Assembly: GCA_016930085.1 (NCBI GenBank)
Contig: JAFGHO010000008.1
Span: 1-32,145 of the forward strand
Length of the DNA stretch: 32,145 nucleotides
Direction: 5' to 3'
Origin: Spirochaetales bacterium
Lineage (GTDB): Bacteria; Spirochaetota; Spirochaetia; SZUA-6; JAFGRV01
The translations under genes were made by a program, and so were the position numbers. Every line of letters begins with the position of its first letter. Positions within the stretch are counted from its first letter, which is position 1. The notes under the pieces were generated by a model. The model had not been told where the DNA came from, did not search any database, and saw nothing but the letters and a program-made list of their open reading frames with translations. Below are positions 1 through 8,615 of the stretch, one piece after another.

Positions 1-112
1 CGTTCATAGAACGACACGTTCATAGAACGACACGTTCATAGAACGACACGTTCATAGAACGACACGTTCATAGAACGACACGTTCGCAGAACGACACGTT
101 CGCAGAACGACC
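1..112. repeat. Tandem array of seven 16-bp palindromic units
   Basis: Seven head-to-tail 16-bp copies fill bases 1-112. Copies 1-5 are identical (CGTTCATAGAACGACA). Copies 6 and 7 change only the central triplet ATA to GCA, and copy 7 also ends in C instead of A. Each copy contains CGTTC-N3-GAACG, and across copy borders GAACG-ACA-CGTTC forms a second palindrome, so the array alternates two inverted repeats with an 8-bp step. All three + strand frames meet TAG within the array, so it is not coding on that strand. The left end is cut by the window, so the true copy number is unknown. It could be a minisatellite, a DNA-binding array or a structured leader for the gene at 153. Confidence 0.95.
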
Positions 113-152
113 TTTGCGGGCGGATATTTTCCCGAAAAGAGTAACGAAGCGT

Positions 153-512
153 ATGCAGACATTTATCCAGAAGTATCTGAAAATACTCGCGATCGAACTC
201 GATGATCTTGAATCCGATATCAAGTTTCTCATTGAAAAATACAAGCAGAAGAAAGACTCGGAGACGATATCCAATTATGTTTTTCTGGAAAACCTCGTGG
301 TCCTCAACAGTGAATTATGCGGAATATCCAGTTTCAAAAAGTTGATGAATGAATTCGATCCCGCTTCATATGCGACAATTGAAGACTTTTTGGACGGCAT
401 CAAGGCACGATTTAAACGGAAAATCATCGAATGCGGACTTCCCGAAGGGATCTACATGATTATCGAAAGAAAACTTATCAAGGTATATACCTATGTCGGG
501 CAGATAGATTGA
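153..512 (+). CDS. Hypothetical protein, 119 aa, helical
   Basis: I do not recognise the family. The protein is charged and mostly predicted helical: an amphipathic N-terminal half rich in Leu, Asp, Glu and Lys (about residues 1-40) and a C-terminal half ending in a hydrophobic strand-like stretch (IIERKLIKVYTYVG). No signal peptide or membrane segment is visible, so it is probably cytoplasmic. ATG at 153 is chosen over an in-frame TTG at 114, which begins at the repeat array and lacks a ribosome site; AAAGAG lies about 10 bases before the ATG, a weak site. The gene starts 40 bases after the palindromic array. Moderate certainty that it is a real gene; function unknown. Confidence 0.6.
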   Translation: MQTFIQKYLKILAIELDDLESDIKFLIEKYKQKKDSETISNYVFLENLVVLNSELCGISSFKKLMNEFDPASYATIEDFLDGIKARFKRKIIECGLPEGIYMIIERKLIKVYTYVGQID

Positions 513-530
513 TATTATTGGCGGGAAGTC

Positions 531-559
531 TTGATATTTTTAAGGCAATTGATTATTTT
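531..559 (+). promoter_or_regulatory. Possible sigma-70-like promoter for the gene at 627
   Basis: TTGATA (531-536) and TATTTT (554-559) are separated by 17 bases in an AT-rich gap between two genes. The -10 box matches the consensus at only four of six positions, so this is a weak call. It would give a leader of about 60 bases. Confidence 0.35.
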
Positions 560-626
560 TTTAGAAAAAGAAAGCGCGGTTTTTATCAGTATCCCGTTTT
601 AACAAAGCCGACAGCAAGGAACAGCG

Positions 627-1025
627 ATGAGACATCCGGAAACGATTAAATGGGAGCAAAAATTAAAAAGCATATTCGACGAGATCGATGACTACCTGGA
701 AACCTCATATGGCGCCGATTATCCGCTTCACCCCGCCCGTCCGTCCCGCGGTTCAACGGCAAACAAGGAACATGACGGACTTTTCAATATCGGGGCCTCA
801 TTTTCGAGCGGCCTGGGCTCCGAATACGGACCCGGCTATATTCTGGAAATACGAATGGTCACCCTTTCTCATGTTCCCTCCGAGGTGCGCGAACGCATCG
901 AACAGGAGGTCGTCGAGTTATTGAGACGCAAGCTGCCGGAGAAGTTTGAAGGAAAATCGCTTCGTGTCGTCCGCGACAGGAATGTGTATAAAATATACGG
1001 GGACCTGAGTCTCGGAAACGTGTAA
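627..1025 (+). CDS. Hypothetical protein upstream of V-ATPase operon, 132 aa
   Basis: The family is not recognised with certainty; it looks like a conserved hypothetical of spirochaetes. The N-terminal part (1-30) is helical and acidic, followed by a low-complexity Pro/Arg/Ser/Gly stretch (about 36-47). The C-terminal half has an alternating strand-helix-strand pattern: a strand around LEIRMVTLSH, a charged helix near 90-112 and a final strand around VYKIYGDL. There is no signal peptide or TM segment. ATG 627 has an AAGGA ribosome site about 8 bases upstream. It ends 220 bases before atpE, and a strong promoter lies in that gap, so it is probably not an obligate member of the ATPase operon. 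Confidence 0.75.
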   Translation: MRHPETIKWEQKLKSIFDEIDDYLETSYGADYPLHPARPSRGSTANKEHDGLFNIGASFSSGLGSEYGPGYILEIRMVTLSHVPSEVRERIEQEVVELLRRKLPEKFEGKSLRVVRDRNVYKIYGDLSLGNV

Positions 1026-1175
1026 CGGCATCGAGCGGGATATCCGTCTAACGGCTGCGGGTCTCATGTTCCCGTGTGTTTCGGCGGCAAGAGGGCGGTG
1101 TTCGGAGAACGTTTGCTCGAAGGCGGATTCTTTCATCCGTTTCCGGCTGCCGGGGACGGAATATATCCGTTGTAC

Positions 1176-1204
1176 TTGATTATTTTATCATGCTTGGCTA
1201 CAAT
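1176..1204 (+). promoter_or_regulatory. Promoter of V-ATPase operon
   Basis: TTGATT (1176-1181), a 17-base spacer and TACAAT (1199-1204) make a good sigma-70-like promoter. Transcription would start near 1211, giving a leader of about 35 bases that holds the purine-rich ribosome site of atpE. The stretch TTGGCTACA at 1194-1202 recurs at the same place relative to the -10 box in the cyclase promoter (8586-8594). Confidence 0.7.
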
Positions 1205-1245
1205 ATGGTAATCTTTATAAGGGAGAGGAGTGAGGAAGAGGGGAT

Positions 1246-1869
1246 ATGGAAGTTCAATTACAGGAACTTATTGACAGGATAAAAAAAGAAGGCATCGAAA
1301 AAGCGGAAAAAACGGCAGACGAAATAAGAAAAAAAGCGGAGGAAGAGGCGAAAACGTTGATCGCCGGCGCCCGGGAACAGGCAGAGAAGATAAAGATCGA
1401 GGCAAAAGAGGCGGCCCGCAGATTTGAACTCACCGGAAAACAAGCGGTAAGTCAGGCGGGACGCGATCTGCTTTTGAAACTGGCTTCCGATATCGAACGC
1501 GTACTCAACGCCGTTATTCTCGAGGAAACAAGGGAAGCGCTTGATATAAATATCCTTAAAGAGATCATAAAAGGACTCCTCGACGCATGGGCCGTAAAAG
1601 GCGGGACGGATATAACGATACTGCTTTCCGGGAAGGACCAAAAGGCGATGTCCGATTTCTTTACTGAAAAATTGTCCCGGAAGTTGAAAACGGGGATGGA
1701 TTTTTCATCGGGGCAGGATATTGAAAAGGGATTCAGAATCATCGAAAAAGACGGATCTTCTTTCTATGATTTCACCGATAAGGGAATTGCCGCAGAACTT
1801 TCCAGGTACCTGAGTGCCCAATTGAAAGAATGTATCAATGACGCACTGAAAGACGGGAGCGGGACTTGA
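1246..1869 (+). CDS. atpE: V-type ATP synthase subunit E
   Basis: This is the peripheral-stalk subunit E of a V/A-type rotary ATPase, which connects the catalytic head to subunit I in the membrane. The N-terminal 70 residues are a continuous Ala/Glu/Lys-rich coiled coil (repeats of the type KAEKTADEIRKKAEEEAK). The C-terminal part (about 85-200) is mixed alpha/beta, as expected for the globular head of subunit E. At 207 residues it has the usual length. ATG 1246 follows GAGGGG closely. It is the first gene of the operon; its stop overlaps the TTG start of the next gene. The call rests mainly on the coiled coil, length and operon position, since subunit E diverges strongly in sequence. Confidence 0.9.
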   Translation: MEVQLQELIDRIKKEGIEKAEKTADEIRKKAEEEAKTLIAGAREQAEKIKIEAKEAARRFELTGKQAVSQAGRDLLLKLASDIERVLNAVILEETREALDINILKEIIKGLLDAWAVKGGTDITILLSGKDQKAMSDFFTEKLSRKLKTGMDFSSGQDIEKGFRIIEKDGSSFYDFTDKGIAAELSRYLSAQLKECINDALKDGSGT

Positions 1870-2429
1870 GCCGGTATTACTACACGATCGCCTCGCTTCC
1901 CATGCTTGCTTTTGAATCGGATCCCCCTTTCGGCATCGAGGACTTTCAAAAGCTGTGCGAGGCGGAATTAAAAGCGGACGATCTCGAACGAATCAGGGAC
2001 ATCTCTTTAATCCCGCCGGTCGATAAAACGGAGACCGGCATCGCAGCACTCGACGGGTATTACAGCTGGGACAGAAATCTCAGGAACGAACTCGCGGCCC
2101 TCCGCGCCCGGAAAAAGGGGCCCGGTTCGGAGAACCCGGACAGTATGCGGGAAACCGAACCGCGCATCAGGCATATCGCGCAGCAGGCGCATGAACACGA
2201 ATCCCCGCTTGCGGGCGAAGCGATACTAAACGGCGCCCGGTGGGATATGCTTGACGACCTGGAATCGGGACATTATTTCGATCTCGATTGCCTTGCCGTC
2301 TACACACTCAGACTTCTTCTCCTTAAGAGAAAAAGCCTGTTTCGAAAAGAAGATGGTGAAAAACGGTTCACCATGATCATGGAACATTTTAAACAATCAA
2401 TGGCAGATCTGGAGCATTTTGATGAATAG
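1866..2429 (+). CDS. V-ATPase operon DUF2764 family protein
   Basis: The protein (187 aa) matches what I know of DUF2764, found between atpE and atpA in spirochaetes and Bacteroidetes (the position of Treponema pallidum TP0425). It opens with the characteristic YYYTIASLPMLAFE stretch, followed by a helical, acidic protein without signal peptide or membrane segment. The start is TTG at 1866, overlapping the atpE stop as TTGA, so translation is probably coupled. Its function has not, to my knowledge, been proven. The operon has no recognisable subunit C (the central-shaft d subunit) and this gene sits where C could be, so a role as diverged subunit C is a reasonable inference but is not shown by the sequence. 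Confidence 0.85.
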   Translation: MSRYYYTIASLPMLAFESDPPFGIEDFQKLCEAELKADDLERIRDISLIPPVDKTETGIAALDGYYSWDRNLRNELAALRARKKGPGSENPDSMRETEPRIRHIAQQAHEHESPLAGEAILNGARWDMLDDLESGHYFDLDCLAVYTLRLLLLKRKSLFRKEDGEKRFTMIMEHFKQSMADLEHFDE

Positions 2430-4215
2430 AGCAAAAGGAAAAATCGTCGGGGTAAGCGGCAACATGCTCGTTGTCGAATACGAAGGCCGGGTTCAGATGA
2501 ACGAAGTCGGGTATGTCAATACTGAAGGTAAAAAACTCAAATCCGAAGTGATCAGAATTCGCGGCAACAGGGCTGAATTGCAGGTATTCGAACGAAGCCG
2601 CGGGATCATCGTCGGTGACGATGTCGAGTTCACCGCGGAGCTTCTGGCCGTCCAGCTCGGACCGGGGCTTATCGGTCAGATTTTCGACGGGCTTCAAAAT
2701 CCCCTGCCGCAGGTTGCCGAGAAATGCGGATTTTTTCTCGAACGTGGGGTGTATCTGAGCGCGCTTCCCGATTCCCTTGCGTGGGAATTCACGCCGGTCG
2801 CCGAAACGGGAAGCACGGTCGAACGGGGCGATACCCTCGGTACGGTTCCGGAAGGAATTTTTACCCATAAAATTATGGTTCCCTTTAATCTCTACGGGAC
2901 ATTTACGGTCAAACGAATCGTTCCTTCCGGCAAATACGGGATCCGCCAGACAATCGCTGAACTTGCGGACGAAAACGGAAAGGTTTTCCCGGTGACCATG
3001 GTTTTCGAATGGCCGGTAAAACGGCCGATCGACGTATATGCCGAACGATTGAAACCGGCCGAACACCTTTCGACAAAGGTAAGAATCATCGATACCCTTT
3101 TCCCGGTTGCACGGGGGGGGACATACTGTATTCCGGGGCCCTTCGGCGCGGGAAAAACGGTCCTGCAGCAGATTACAAGCAGGTATGCGGAGGTCGATAT
3201 CGTTATTATCGCCGCCTGCGGAGAACGTGCCGGCGAGGTCGTCGAGACCCTGCGCGAGTTTCCCGAGCTTATCGATCCGAGAACCGGAAAAACCCTCATG
3301 GAACGGACCGTCATCGTCTGTAACACGAGTTCGATGCCGGTCGCGGCACGGGACGCGTCGGTGTACACCGCCGTGACCATGGCTGAATATTACCGGCAGA
3401 TGGAATTGAATGTCCTTCTCCTCGCTGACTCGACGTCCCGATGGGCACAGGCCATGCGTGAAATGTCGGGGCGGCTGGAAGAGATACCGGGAGAAGAGGC
3501 ATTCCCCGCCTACCTCGAATCCGTTATCGCGGGTTTCTATGAACGGGCAGGCATCGTCCGCTTTAAAAACGGCGGGGTCGGTTCGGTAACGATCGGGGGA
3601 ACGGTCAGTCCGGCAGGCGGCAACTTCGAAGAGCCGGTCACACAGGCGACCCTGAAGGTGGTCGGGGCTTTTCACGGGCTTTCACGGGAACGTTCGGATG
3701 CCCGGCGGTACCCGGCGATCCATCCGCTTGAAAGCTGGAGTAAATACCCGGGCGCCGTCGCGGCCTCGAAAACCGAATATGTCCGTTCCATTCTTTTCCA
3801 TGGGAATGAAATCAACCAGATGATGAAGGTCGTGGGTGAAGAAGGAACGAGTCTGGATGACTATGTCACCTATATGAAAAGCGAGTTTTTCGATTATGTG
3901 TATCTCCAGCAAAACGCCTTCGATCCCGTGGACGCAGCGACAAGTACGGTGCGGCAGCGTTATGTCTTCGATCTGTTGTTCCGGATACTCGTTGCGCATT
4001 ACACGGTAGGCGACAAAGCGGAAGCCAGACGGTTTTTCAACCAGCTCAGGCAGAAGTTCCTCGACTGGAACGGTTCGGAGTGGGATTCCGATCTCTTTGC
4101 CGAGCAAGAAAAGGAATTGCGCAGTATGACGGAAGCGAAACAGCGGGAATCGTCTGAAGAAATGGATGCGTTGTGCAAAGGGATCACGAAGGATGAAAAA
4201 GGTGAAGGGAAATGA
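2422..4215 (+). CDS. atpA: V-type ATP synthase subunit A (catalytic)
   Basis: Catalytic A subunit of the V1/A1 head; it binds and hydrolyses or makes ATP. The Walker A loop GPFGAGKT is at residues 239-246 and the catalytic-glutamate motif CGERAGEV has its Glu at 268. The Walker B region [16 protein letters not shown] is followed by [10 protein letters not shown], both hallmarks of the subunit. The A-specific non-homologous insert lies before the P-loop. At 597 residues it has normal family length. ATG 2422 is preferred to the in-frame TTG at 2419 because GGAG (2411-2414) is then 7 bases away. The start overlaps the end of the DUF2764 gene by 8 bases, and the stop overlaps atpB as ATGA. Confidence 0.97.
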   Translation: MNRAKGKIVGVSGNMLVVEYEGRVQMNEVGYVNTEGKKLKSEVIRIRGNRAELQVFERSRGIIVGDDVEFTAELLAVQLGPGLIGQIFDGLQNPLPQVAEKCGFFLERGVYLSALPDSLAWEFTPVAETGSTVERGDTLGTVPEGIFTHKIMVPFNLYGTFTVKRIVPSGKYGIRQTIAELADENGKVFPVTMVFEWPVKRPIDVYAERLKPAEHLSTKVRIIDTLFPVARGGTYCIPGPFGAGKTVLQQITSRYAEVDIVIIAACGERAGEVVETLREFPELIDPRTGKTLMERTVIVCNTSSMPVAARDASVYTAVTMAEYYRQMELNVLLLADSTSRWAQAMREMSGRLEEIPGEEAFPAYLESVIAGFYERAGIVRFKNGGVGSVTIGGTVSPAGGNFEEPVTQATLKVVGAFHGLSRERSDARRYPAIHPLESWSKYPGAVAASKTEYVRSILFHGNEINQMMKVVGEEGTSLDDYVTYMKSEFFDYVYLQQNAFDPVDAATSTVRQRYVFDLLFRILVAHYTVGDKAEARRFFNQLRQKFLDWNGSEWDSDLFAEQEKELRSMTEAKQRESSEEMDALCKGITKDEKGEGK

Positions 4216-5537
4216 GAAAGATATACAACAAGATCGAACAGATAGCGGGAAATGTCATTACCGTCAGGGCTCAGGGGGTGAGTTACGGAGAACTCGCCGA
4301 GGTATCGTCCGCGTACGGCAGATCACTCGCCGAAGTCATCAAACTGGACGATGAAATGGTTTCACTCCAGGTCTACTCCGGCTCGCGCGGGATCGCGACG
4401 AACGACGAGGTACGGTTTCTGGGCAGGCCGATGATGGTGTCGTTTTCAGACAATCTTTTGGGACGTATTTTCACCGGGGGCGGAGAACCCCGCGATAACG
4501 GTCCCGAACTGACGGAAAACCTCATCGAAATCGGGGGACCCTCCGTTAATCCGGCGAAACGGATCATTCCACGCAACATGATTCGAACCGGCATTCCCAT
4601 GATCGATGTGTTCAATTCACTCGTCGAATCGCAGAAGCTGCCCGTCTTTTCGGTATCGGGGGAGCCGTATAACGAACTCCTCGCGCGAATCGCTCTCCAG
4701 GCTGAAGTCGACCTCATCATTCTTGGAGGAATCGGTCTGAAATATGACGATTATCTTTATTTCAAGGATGCGCTCGAAGAAGGAGGCGCGCTTTCACGGA
4801 CCATCTTTTTTGTCCATACCGCCGCCGATCCCATCGTCGAAGCGCTTCTGGTTCCCGATATCTCGCTTGCCGTCGCCGAGGGGTTCGCCCTCAAGGGAAA
4901 GCGTGTGCTTGTTCTTCTGACCGATATGACCAATTTTGCCGACGCACTCAAGGAGATCGCGATTACCATGGAGCAGGTGCCATCGAACAGGGGTTATCCG
5001 GGCGACCTTTACAGCCAGCTCGCGTCCCGATACGAGAAGGCGGTCGATTTTGAAGGCGCGGGTTCGATCACGATCCTCGCGGTCACCACGATGCCGGGAG
5101 ATGATGTCACCCACCCGGTCCCCGATAATACCGGCTACATCACCGAAGGCCAGTTCTACCTCAAAAACGGAAGGATCGAACCGTTCGGCTCGTTGTCGAG
5201 GCTGAAACAACTGGTGAACAAAGCCACGCGAGAGGATCACCGTCCCCTTATGGACGGAATGATCAAACTGTATGCCCTCTACAAGGAGACGCTGGAGAAA
5301 AAGGCGATGGGGTTCCGGATGTCCGAATGGGACACAAAGCTGCTTTCATACGGCCGGCTTTTCGAGGAAAAGCTTATGGATCTCAAGGTCAATATTTCAC
5401 TCGAAAAAGCCCTCGACCGAGGATGGGAAATACTTGCCGAGTGTTTTACTCCGGAAGAAACGGGGCTGCGGACGGAACTGACCGCCGCTTTCTGGCCCGG
5501 CGACGGGGCATCGGAGAGGGGCGATGGCGAGGATTAA
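4212..5537 (+). CDS. atpB: V-type ATP synthase subunit B
   Basis: Regulatory/non-catalytic B subunit of the head, alternating with A in the A3B3 ring. At 441 residues it has the usual length. The P-loop position is replaced by [18 protein letters not shown], which is how B subunits differ from catalytic A subunits. The motifs [18 protein letters not shown] and [17 protein letters not shown] are typical of the family. ATG 4212 overlaps the atpA stop (ATGA) and has the purine-rich site AAGGTGAAGG upstream. The 3' end overlaps atpD by 14 bases, which indicates tight translational coupling in the operon. Confidence 0.97.
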   Translation: MRKIYNKIEQIAGNVITVRAQGVSYGELAEVSSAYGRSLAEVIKLDDEMVSLQVYSGSRGIATNDEVRFLGRPMMVSFSDNLLGRIFTGGGEPRDNGPELTENLIEIGGPSVNPAKRIIPRNMIRTGIPMIDVFNSLVESQKLPVFSVSGEPYNELLARIALQAEVDLIILGGIGLKYDDYLYFKDALEEGGALSRTIFFVHTAADPIVEALLVPDISLAVAEGFALKGKRVLVLLTDMTNFADALKEIAITMEQVPSNRGYPGDLYSQLASRYEKAVDFEGAGSITILAVTTMPGDDVTHPVPDNTGYITEGQFYLKNGRIEPFGSLSRLKQLVNKATREDHRPLMDGMIKLYALYKETLEKKAMGFRMSEWDTKLLSYGRLFEEKLMDLKVNISLEKALDRGWEILAECFTPEETGLRTELTAAFWPGDGASERGDGED

Positions 5538-6123
5538 GTTTACCAAAAACGAACTCAAAAAACAGAAGGAAGCGCTTCAGCGGTTTTCGCGTTATCTGCC
5601 GACACTGCTGCTTAAAAAGCAGCAGTTGCAGACGGAAATACGAAAACTGCGGGCTAAACACGATGAACTGCTCGGGGAATATGAGAACATCGTCGCCGCC
5701 GTGATGAAGTGGGTTCCCGTGTTCGGTGAAGATATCGATGTGCAATCGCTTATTGACGTTACGGATATAACGATTGAAGACGGGAATATCGCCGGGATAG
5801 ATATTCCCGTCTTCAAGGGATTGACGATCGGGGACGTTCCATACGATTTTTATACGACGCCGCTTTGGGTGGACAGGGCACTGGTTCAGATAAGAAAACT
5901 CGTCACCCTTCGGACGGAAATCGATGTTCTCGAAAAGGATCTCCTTCTCCTGGCCGATGAGCTTCGAATTACAAGCCAGCGCGTGAACCTTTTCGAAAAA
6001 GTGAAGATCCCGGAGGCAAAAGACAATATACGGGTGATAAAAATATACCTCGGCGACCAGCAGGTTGCCGCGGTCGTGCGGGGCAAGATCGCGAAAAACA
6101 AGATAAGGAGGAATACCGAATAG
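5524..6123 (+). CDS. atpD: V-type ATP synthase subunit D (central rotor)
   Basis: Subunit D forms the central shaft that turns inside the A3B3 ring. The 199-residue protein starts with the Lys-rich region [20 protein letters not shown]. It has long N- and C-terminal coiled-coil helices (about 5-65 and 118-180) around a short beta-rich middle, as in the family. ATG 5524 lies inside the end of atpB with GGAG 7 bases upstream. The stop is immediately followed by the atpI start. No subunit F gene, the usual shaft partner, is found in the operon. Confidence 0.93.
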   Translation: MARIKFTKNELKKQKEALQRFSRYLPTLLLKKQQLQTEIRKLRAKHDELLGEYENIVAAVMKWVPVFGEDIDVQSLIDVTDITIEDGNIAGIDIPVFKGLTIGDVPYDFYTTPLWVDRALVQIRKLVTLRTEIDVLEKDLLLLADELRITSQRVNLFEKVKIPEAKDNIRVIKIYLGDQQVAAVVRGKIAKNKIRRNTE

Positions 6124-7977
6124 ATGATCGTCCGGATGAAAAAAGCGACAATTATCGTTCCTGAAGAAAAACGCAGCGAGACATTACTCAAACTCAGGGC
6201 ACTCGGTATTATCCACATCGGCCCGTTATCCGACGGAAACGGTTCCCGCACTGAAGATCGCCGTGAGAAACTCATCGAACAACGGGTATCGCTCGAGAAA
6301 GCCGTAAGAACGCTTCCTCTTATCAAGAAAAAGGAGAACTCATCCGTTTCACATGATTATCGGGATGCGTTACGTATTGCGGAAAAGATAGGTTCACTCG
6401 ACGAACGGCTCATCCGTTTACGGGAAGAGCGGGAAAGGTTTAAAAGCGACTATGATCTTTTCGCCCCATGGGGGAATTTCAATCCGGGGGATATCATCGG
6501 TCTAAGGGAAAAAGGAGTCGATATCAGGCTGTATGAGATGACCCATGAGGGTTATGGAAGGCTGGCAGCCGGTATCAGACACTGTGTCGTTCGGAAAAGC
6601 AAAGAGAAGGTGTATTTCATTACCTCGGACAGCCGCGAAGGGGAAACAATCCCGCAGGACGATATACGTCTTCCCGAATACGGGCCGCAGGGAATTGAAT
6701 CCCGGATAACGGAGGTCACGGGGGAAATAGAGAATATCGAACGTGAACTGCGTACGCTCGCACGGCAAAGGGCGTACATCGAATATGCGATCGAAAAAAT
6801 CTCGCATGAAATAGAGTTCGAAACGATACGGCTTGGTATGGGAGAGGCCGGGGAACTCTGCTATCTCACCGGTTTTAGTCCGCTAAACACGATCGATTTA
6901 CTCAAAAAGAAGGCGTCTGTGGAAGGGTGGGGGCTTTTAATCGATGAACCTGCCGCGGACGATGAAGTCCCGACACTGATCGAAACGCCGAAATGGGTAA
7001 AAATCATCGATCCCGTGTTCAAGCTGCTCGGTACGGTTCCGGGATATCGTGAATACGACATCAGTGTGTGGTTTCTGCTGTTTTTCAGTATTTTCTTTGC
7101 AATGATTATCGGTGACGCCGGCTACGGATGCATCATTCTTCTGACAATGCTGATCGCACGGCTGGCCGTAAAAAAGATGCCGAAGCATATCACGATACTC
7201 ATTGTGCTGTTGAGTTGTACGACAATTGTCTGGGGGGCGATTACCGGTACCTGGTTCGGTTCCGAGGCGATCGCGGAAAGCGTGCCTTTTTCATGGTTCA
7301 TCGTTCCGTTGATAGCCAGTTTTCCGGGCTCCGATAATCCGTACAATACGCAGGACATCCTCATGTTCATCTGTTTCACGCTCGCCGCGATACAGCTGAC
7401 GATAGCGCACCTCATCTCCTTTCTGAAAAAAGTTCCTGCCTTACAATCGTACGCGGACCTCGGAAAGATATCGATGCTTTGGGGACTCTATTTTCTCATA
7501 CTGTCGATTGTACTGAAACACGATCTCCCTTCCTTCGCCGTCATCAGTATCGCCTCCGGATTTATCGTCAATTTTATATGTGTCGAACAGAAAGGTAATT
7601 TTCTGAAAGGGCTGCTTTCAAGTCTCAAGAATATCATTCCGATCACCCTCAACTCGATCGGATCTTTTTCCGACATTATTTCGTACGTGAGGCTTTTTGC
7701 CGTCGGGCTTGCGGCGGTCAAAGTCGCCGAAGCGTTTAATAATATCGCCGGAGGTATCGGTTTGACATCCATCTGGGCGGTGATCGGCACCCTCCTGATC
7801 ATTGTGGTCGGGCATGGGTTCAATATCGTCATGTCCGGTATGTCGGTTATCGTTCACGGAATACGGCTCAATATGCTCGAGTTTTCCGGTCACCTCGGCA
7901 TGGAATGGTCCGGAAGGGAATACAAACCATTCAGGGAATTTGATGAGATAATAGAGGAAAATGAAAAAGGAGGATGA
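6124..7977 (+). CDS. atpI: V-type ATP synthase subunit I (membrane stator)
   Basis: Subunit I (a-type) is the membrane stator that forms the ion half-channels and holds the peripheral stalks. The 617-residue protein has a cytoplasmic N-terminal half (1-300) with coiled coils and a C-terminal half with about seven to eight membrane segments. The segment SYVRLFAVGLAAVKVAEAF carries the essential channel arginine, Arg523. The HGxN-type segment GHGFNIVMSGMSVIVHGIRL and the C-terminal MEWSGREYKPF are also typical. ATG 6124 directly follows the atpD stop, with AAGGAGGA (6105-6112) upstream; ATG 6136 is an alternative. Confidence 0.96.
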   Translation: MIVRMKKATIIVPEEKRSETLLKLRALGIIHIGPLSDGNGSRTEDRREKLIEQRVSLEKAVRTLPLIKKKENSSVSHDYRDALRIAEKIGSLDERLIRLREERERFKSDYDLFAPWGNFNPGDIIGLREKGVDIRLYEMTHEGYGRLAAGIRHCVVRKSKEKVYFITSDSREGETIPQDDIRLPEYGPQGIESRITEVTGEIENIERELRTLARQRAYIEYAIEKISHEIEFETIRLGMGEAGELCYLTGFSPLNTIDLLKKKASVEGWGLLIDEPAADDEVPTLIETPKWVKIIDPVFKLLGTVPGYREYDISVWFLLFFSIFFAMIIGDAGYGCIILLTMLIARLAVKKMPKHITILIVLLSCTTIVWGAITGTWFGSEAIAESVPFSWFIVPLIASFPGSDNPYNTQDILMFICFTLAAIQLTIAHLISFLKKVPALQSYADLGKISMLWGLYFLILSIVLKHDLPSFAVISIASGFIVNFICVEQKGNFLKGLLSSLKNIIPITLNSIGSFSDIISYVRLFAVGLAAVKVAEAFNNIAGGIGLTSIWAVIGTLLIIVVGHGFNIVMSGMSVIVHGIRLNMLEFSGHLGMEWSGREYKPFREFDEIIEENEKGG

Positions 7978-7983
7978 ATGATT

Positions 7984-8409
7984 ATGAATATAGGCGATCT
8001 TGCTTTCTCGGCGGCACTCTCATTTGCCGCGATCGGTTCGGCATTCGGTATCGGTGCTGCGGGAATGGCAGCAGTCGGTTCGTGGAAAAAATGTTATGCG
8101 CAAAACAAGAATGCACCGTTTTTACTGCTGGCGTTTATCGGGGCGCCGCTTACCCAGACACTCTACGGGTTTATCCTGATGAATCAATTGATCTCGTCGA
8201 ACGCCGAACCGCTTGCCAAACTCGGTATCGGGGTATTCGGCGGTATCGCGATAGGTTTTTCCGCTTTTTTTCAGGGAAAGATCGGGGCGAGCGGTTCCGA
8301 TGCGCTTGCCGAAACGGGGAAGGGATTTGGTAATTATATTATGGCGGTCGGATTGGCGGAAACGGTCGCCCTCTTTGTCATGATCTTTATGCTTATAACG
8401 TTGGGATAA
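7984..8409 (+). CDS. atpK: V-type ATP synthase subunit K (proteolipid ring)
   Basis: Proteolipid that forms the ion-carrying rotor ring. The 141 residues contain two fused helical hairpins (four TM segments) with Gly-rich helices 1 and 3. Only the second hairpin has the carboxylate: Glu126 in LAETVAL. The matching place in hairpin 1 reads PLTQTLYG, with Gln58. Thr57, Gln58, Gln97 and Glu126 correspond to the side-chain ligands of the Na+ site in Enterococcus NtpK, which suggests Na+ coupling. ATG 7984 lies 10 bases after AAGGAGG; ATG 7978, directly after the atpI stop, would add two residues and is possible. It is the last gene of the operon; I see no clear intrinsic terminator in the next 160 bases. 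Confidence 0.95.
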   Translation: MNIGDLAFSAALSFAAIGSAFGIGAAGMAAVGSWKKCYAQNKNAPFLLLAFIGAPLTQTLYGFILMNQLISSNAEPLAKLGIGVFGGIAIGFSAFFQGKIGASGSDALAETGKGFGNYIMAVGLAETVALFVMIFMLITLG

Positions 8410-8568
8410 TCAAGGGATGACGGCACCCTGCGGGATGTATCGTTCAGCCGGAGAGAGACATTCGTTAATTGAATAATGTCATGCGTCCTGTAAGCGTTTT
8501 AAAAGCCGTAAAGGCACACGGACCTTCAAGGAATCGATAAAAATAAAAGGCGTATACCACTCAGCATG

Positions 8569-8596
8569 TTGACATTGGTGTGTATTTGGCTACACT
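8569..8596 (+). promoter_or_regulatory. Promoter of HEAT/cyclase gene
   Basis: TTGACA (8569-8574), a 16-base spacer and TACACT (8591-8596). The -35 box is perfect. Transcription would begin near 8602-8603, just before the AAGGA ribosome site at 8602-8606. This makes ATG 8616 the start and excludes the in-frame GTG at 8580, which lies inside the promoter. Confidence 0.65.
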
Positions 8597-8615
8597 GAAC
8601 AAAGGAAAAGAGAGC

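Noticed and set aside
1-112. CRISPR array or LexA/SOS boxes in the left-edge repeat
   Set aside because: Units are contiguous 16-mers with no unique spacers, so it is not CRISPR. The inner GAAC and GTTC are 5 bases apart, not the 4 of the Gram-positive LexA box, and seven tandem copies would be abnormal for SOS control.
2389-3675. 428-codon open frame on the - strand inside atpA
   Set aside because: It is fully antisense to a well-supported atpA gene, has no recognisable domain or ribosome site, and its composition (many Arg, Asp, Phe, Pro) is what the complement of this codon usage gives.
8410-8568. Intrinsic terminator after atpK
   Set aside because: Only very short stems and no T-run were found in this gap; termination may be rho-dependent or the message may continue.
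8580-8615. GTG 8580 as start of the HEAT/cyclase gene
   Set aside because: The GTG lies within the likely promoter, while ATG 8616 has AAGGA at good distance.
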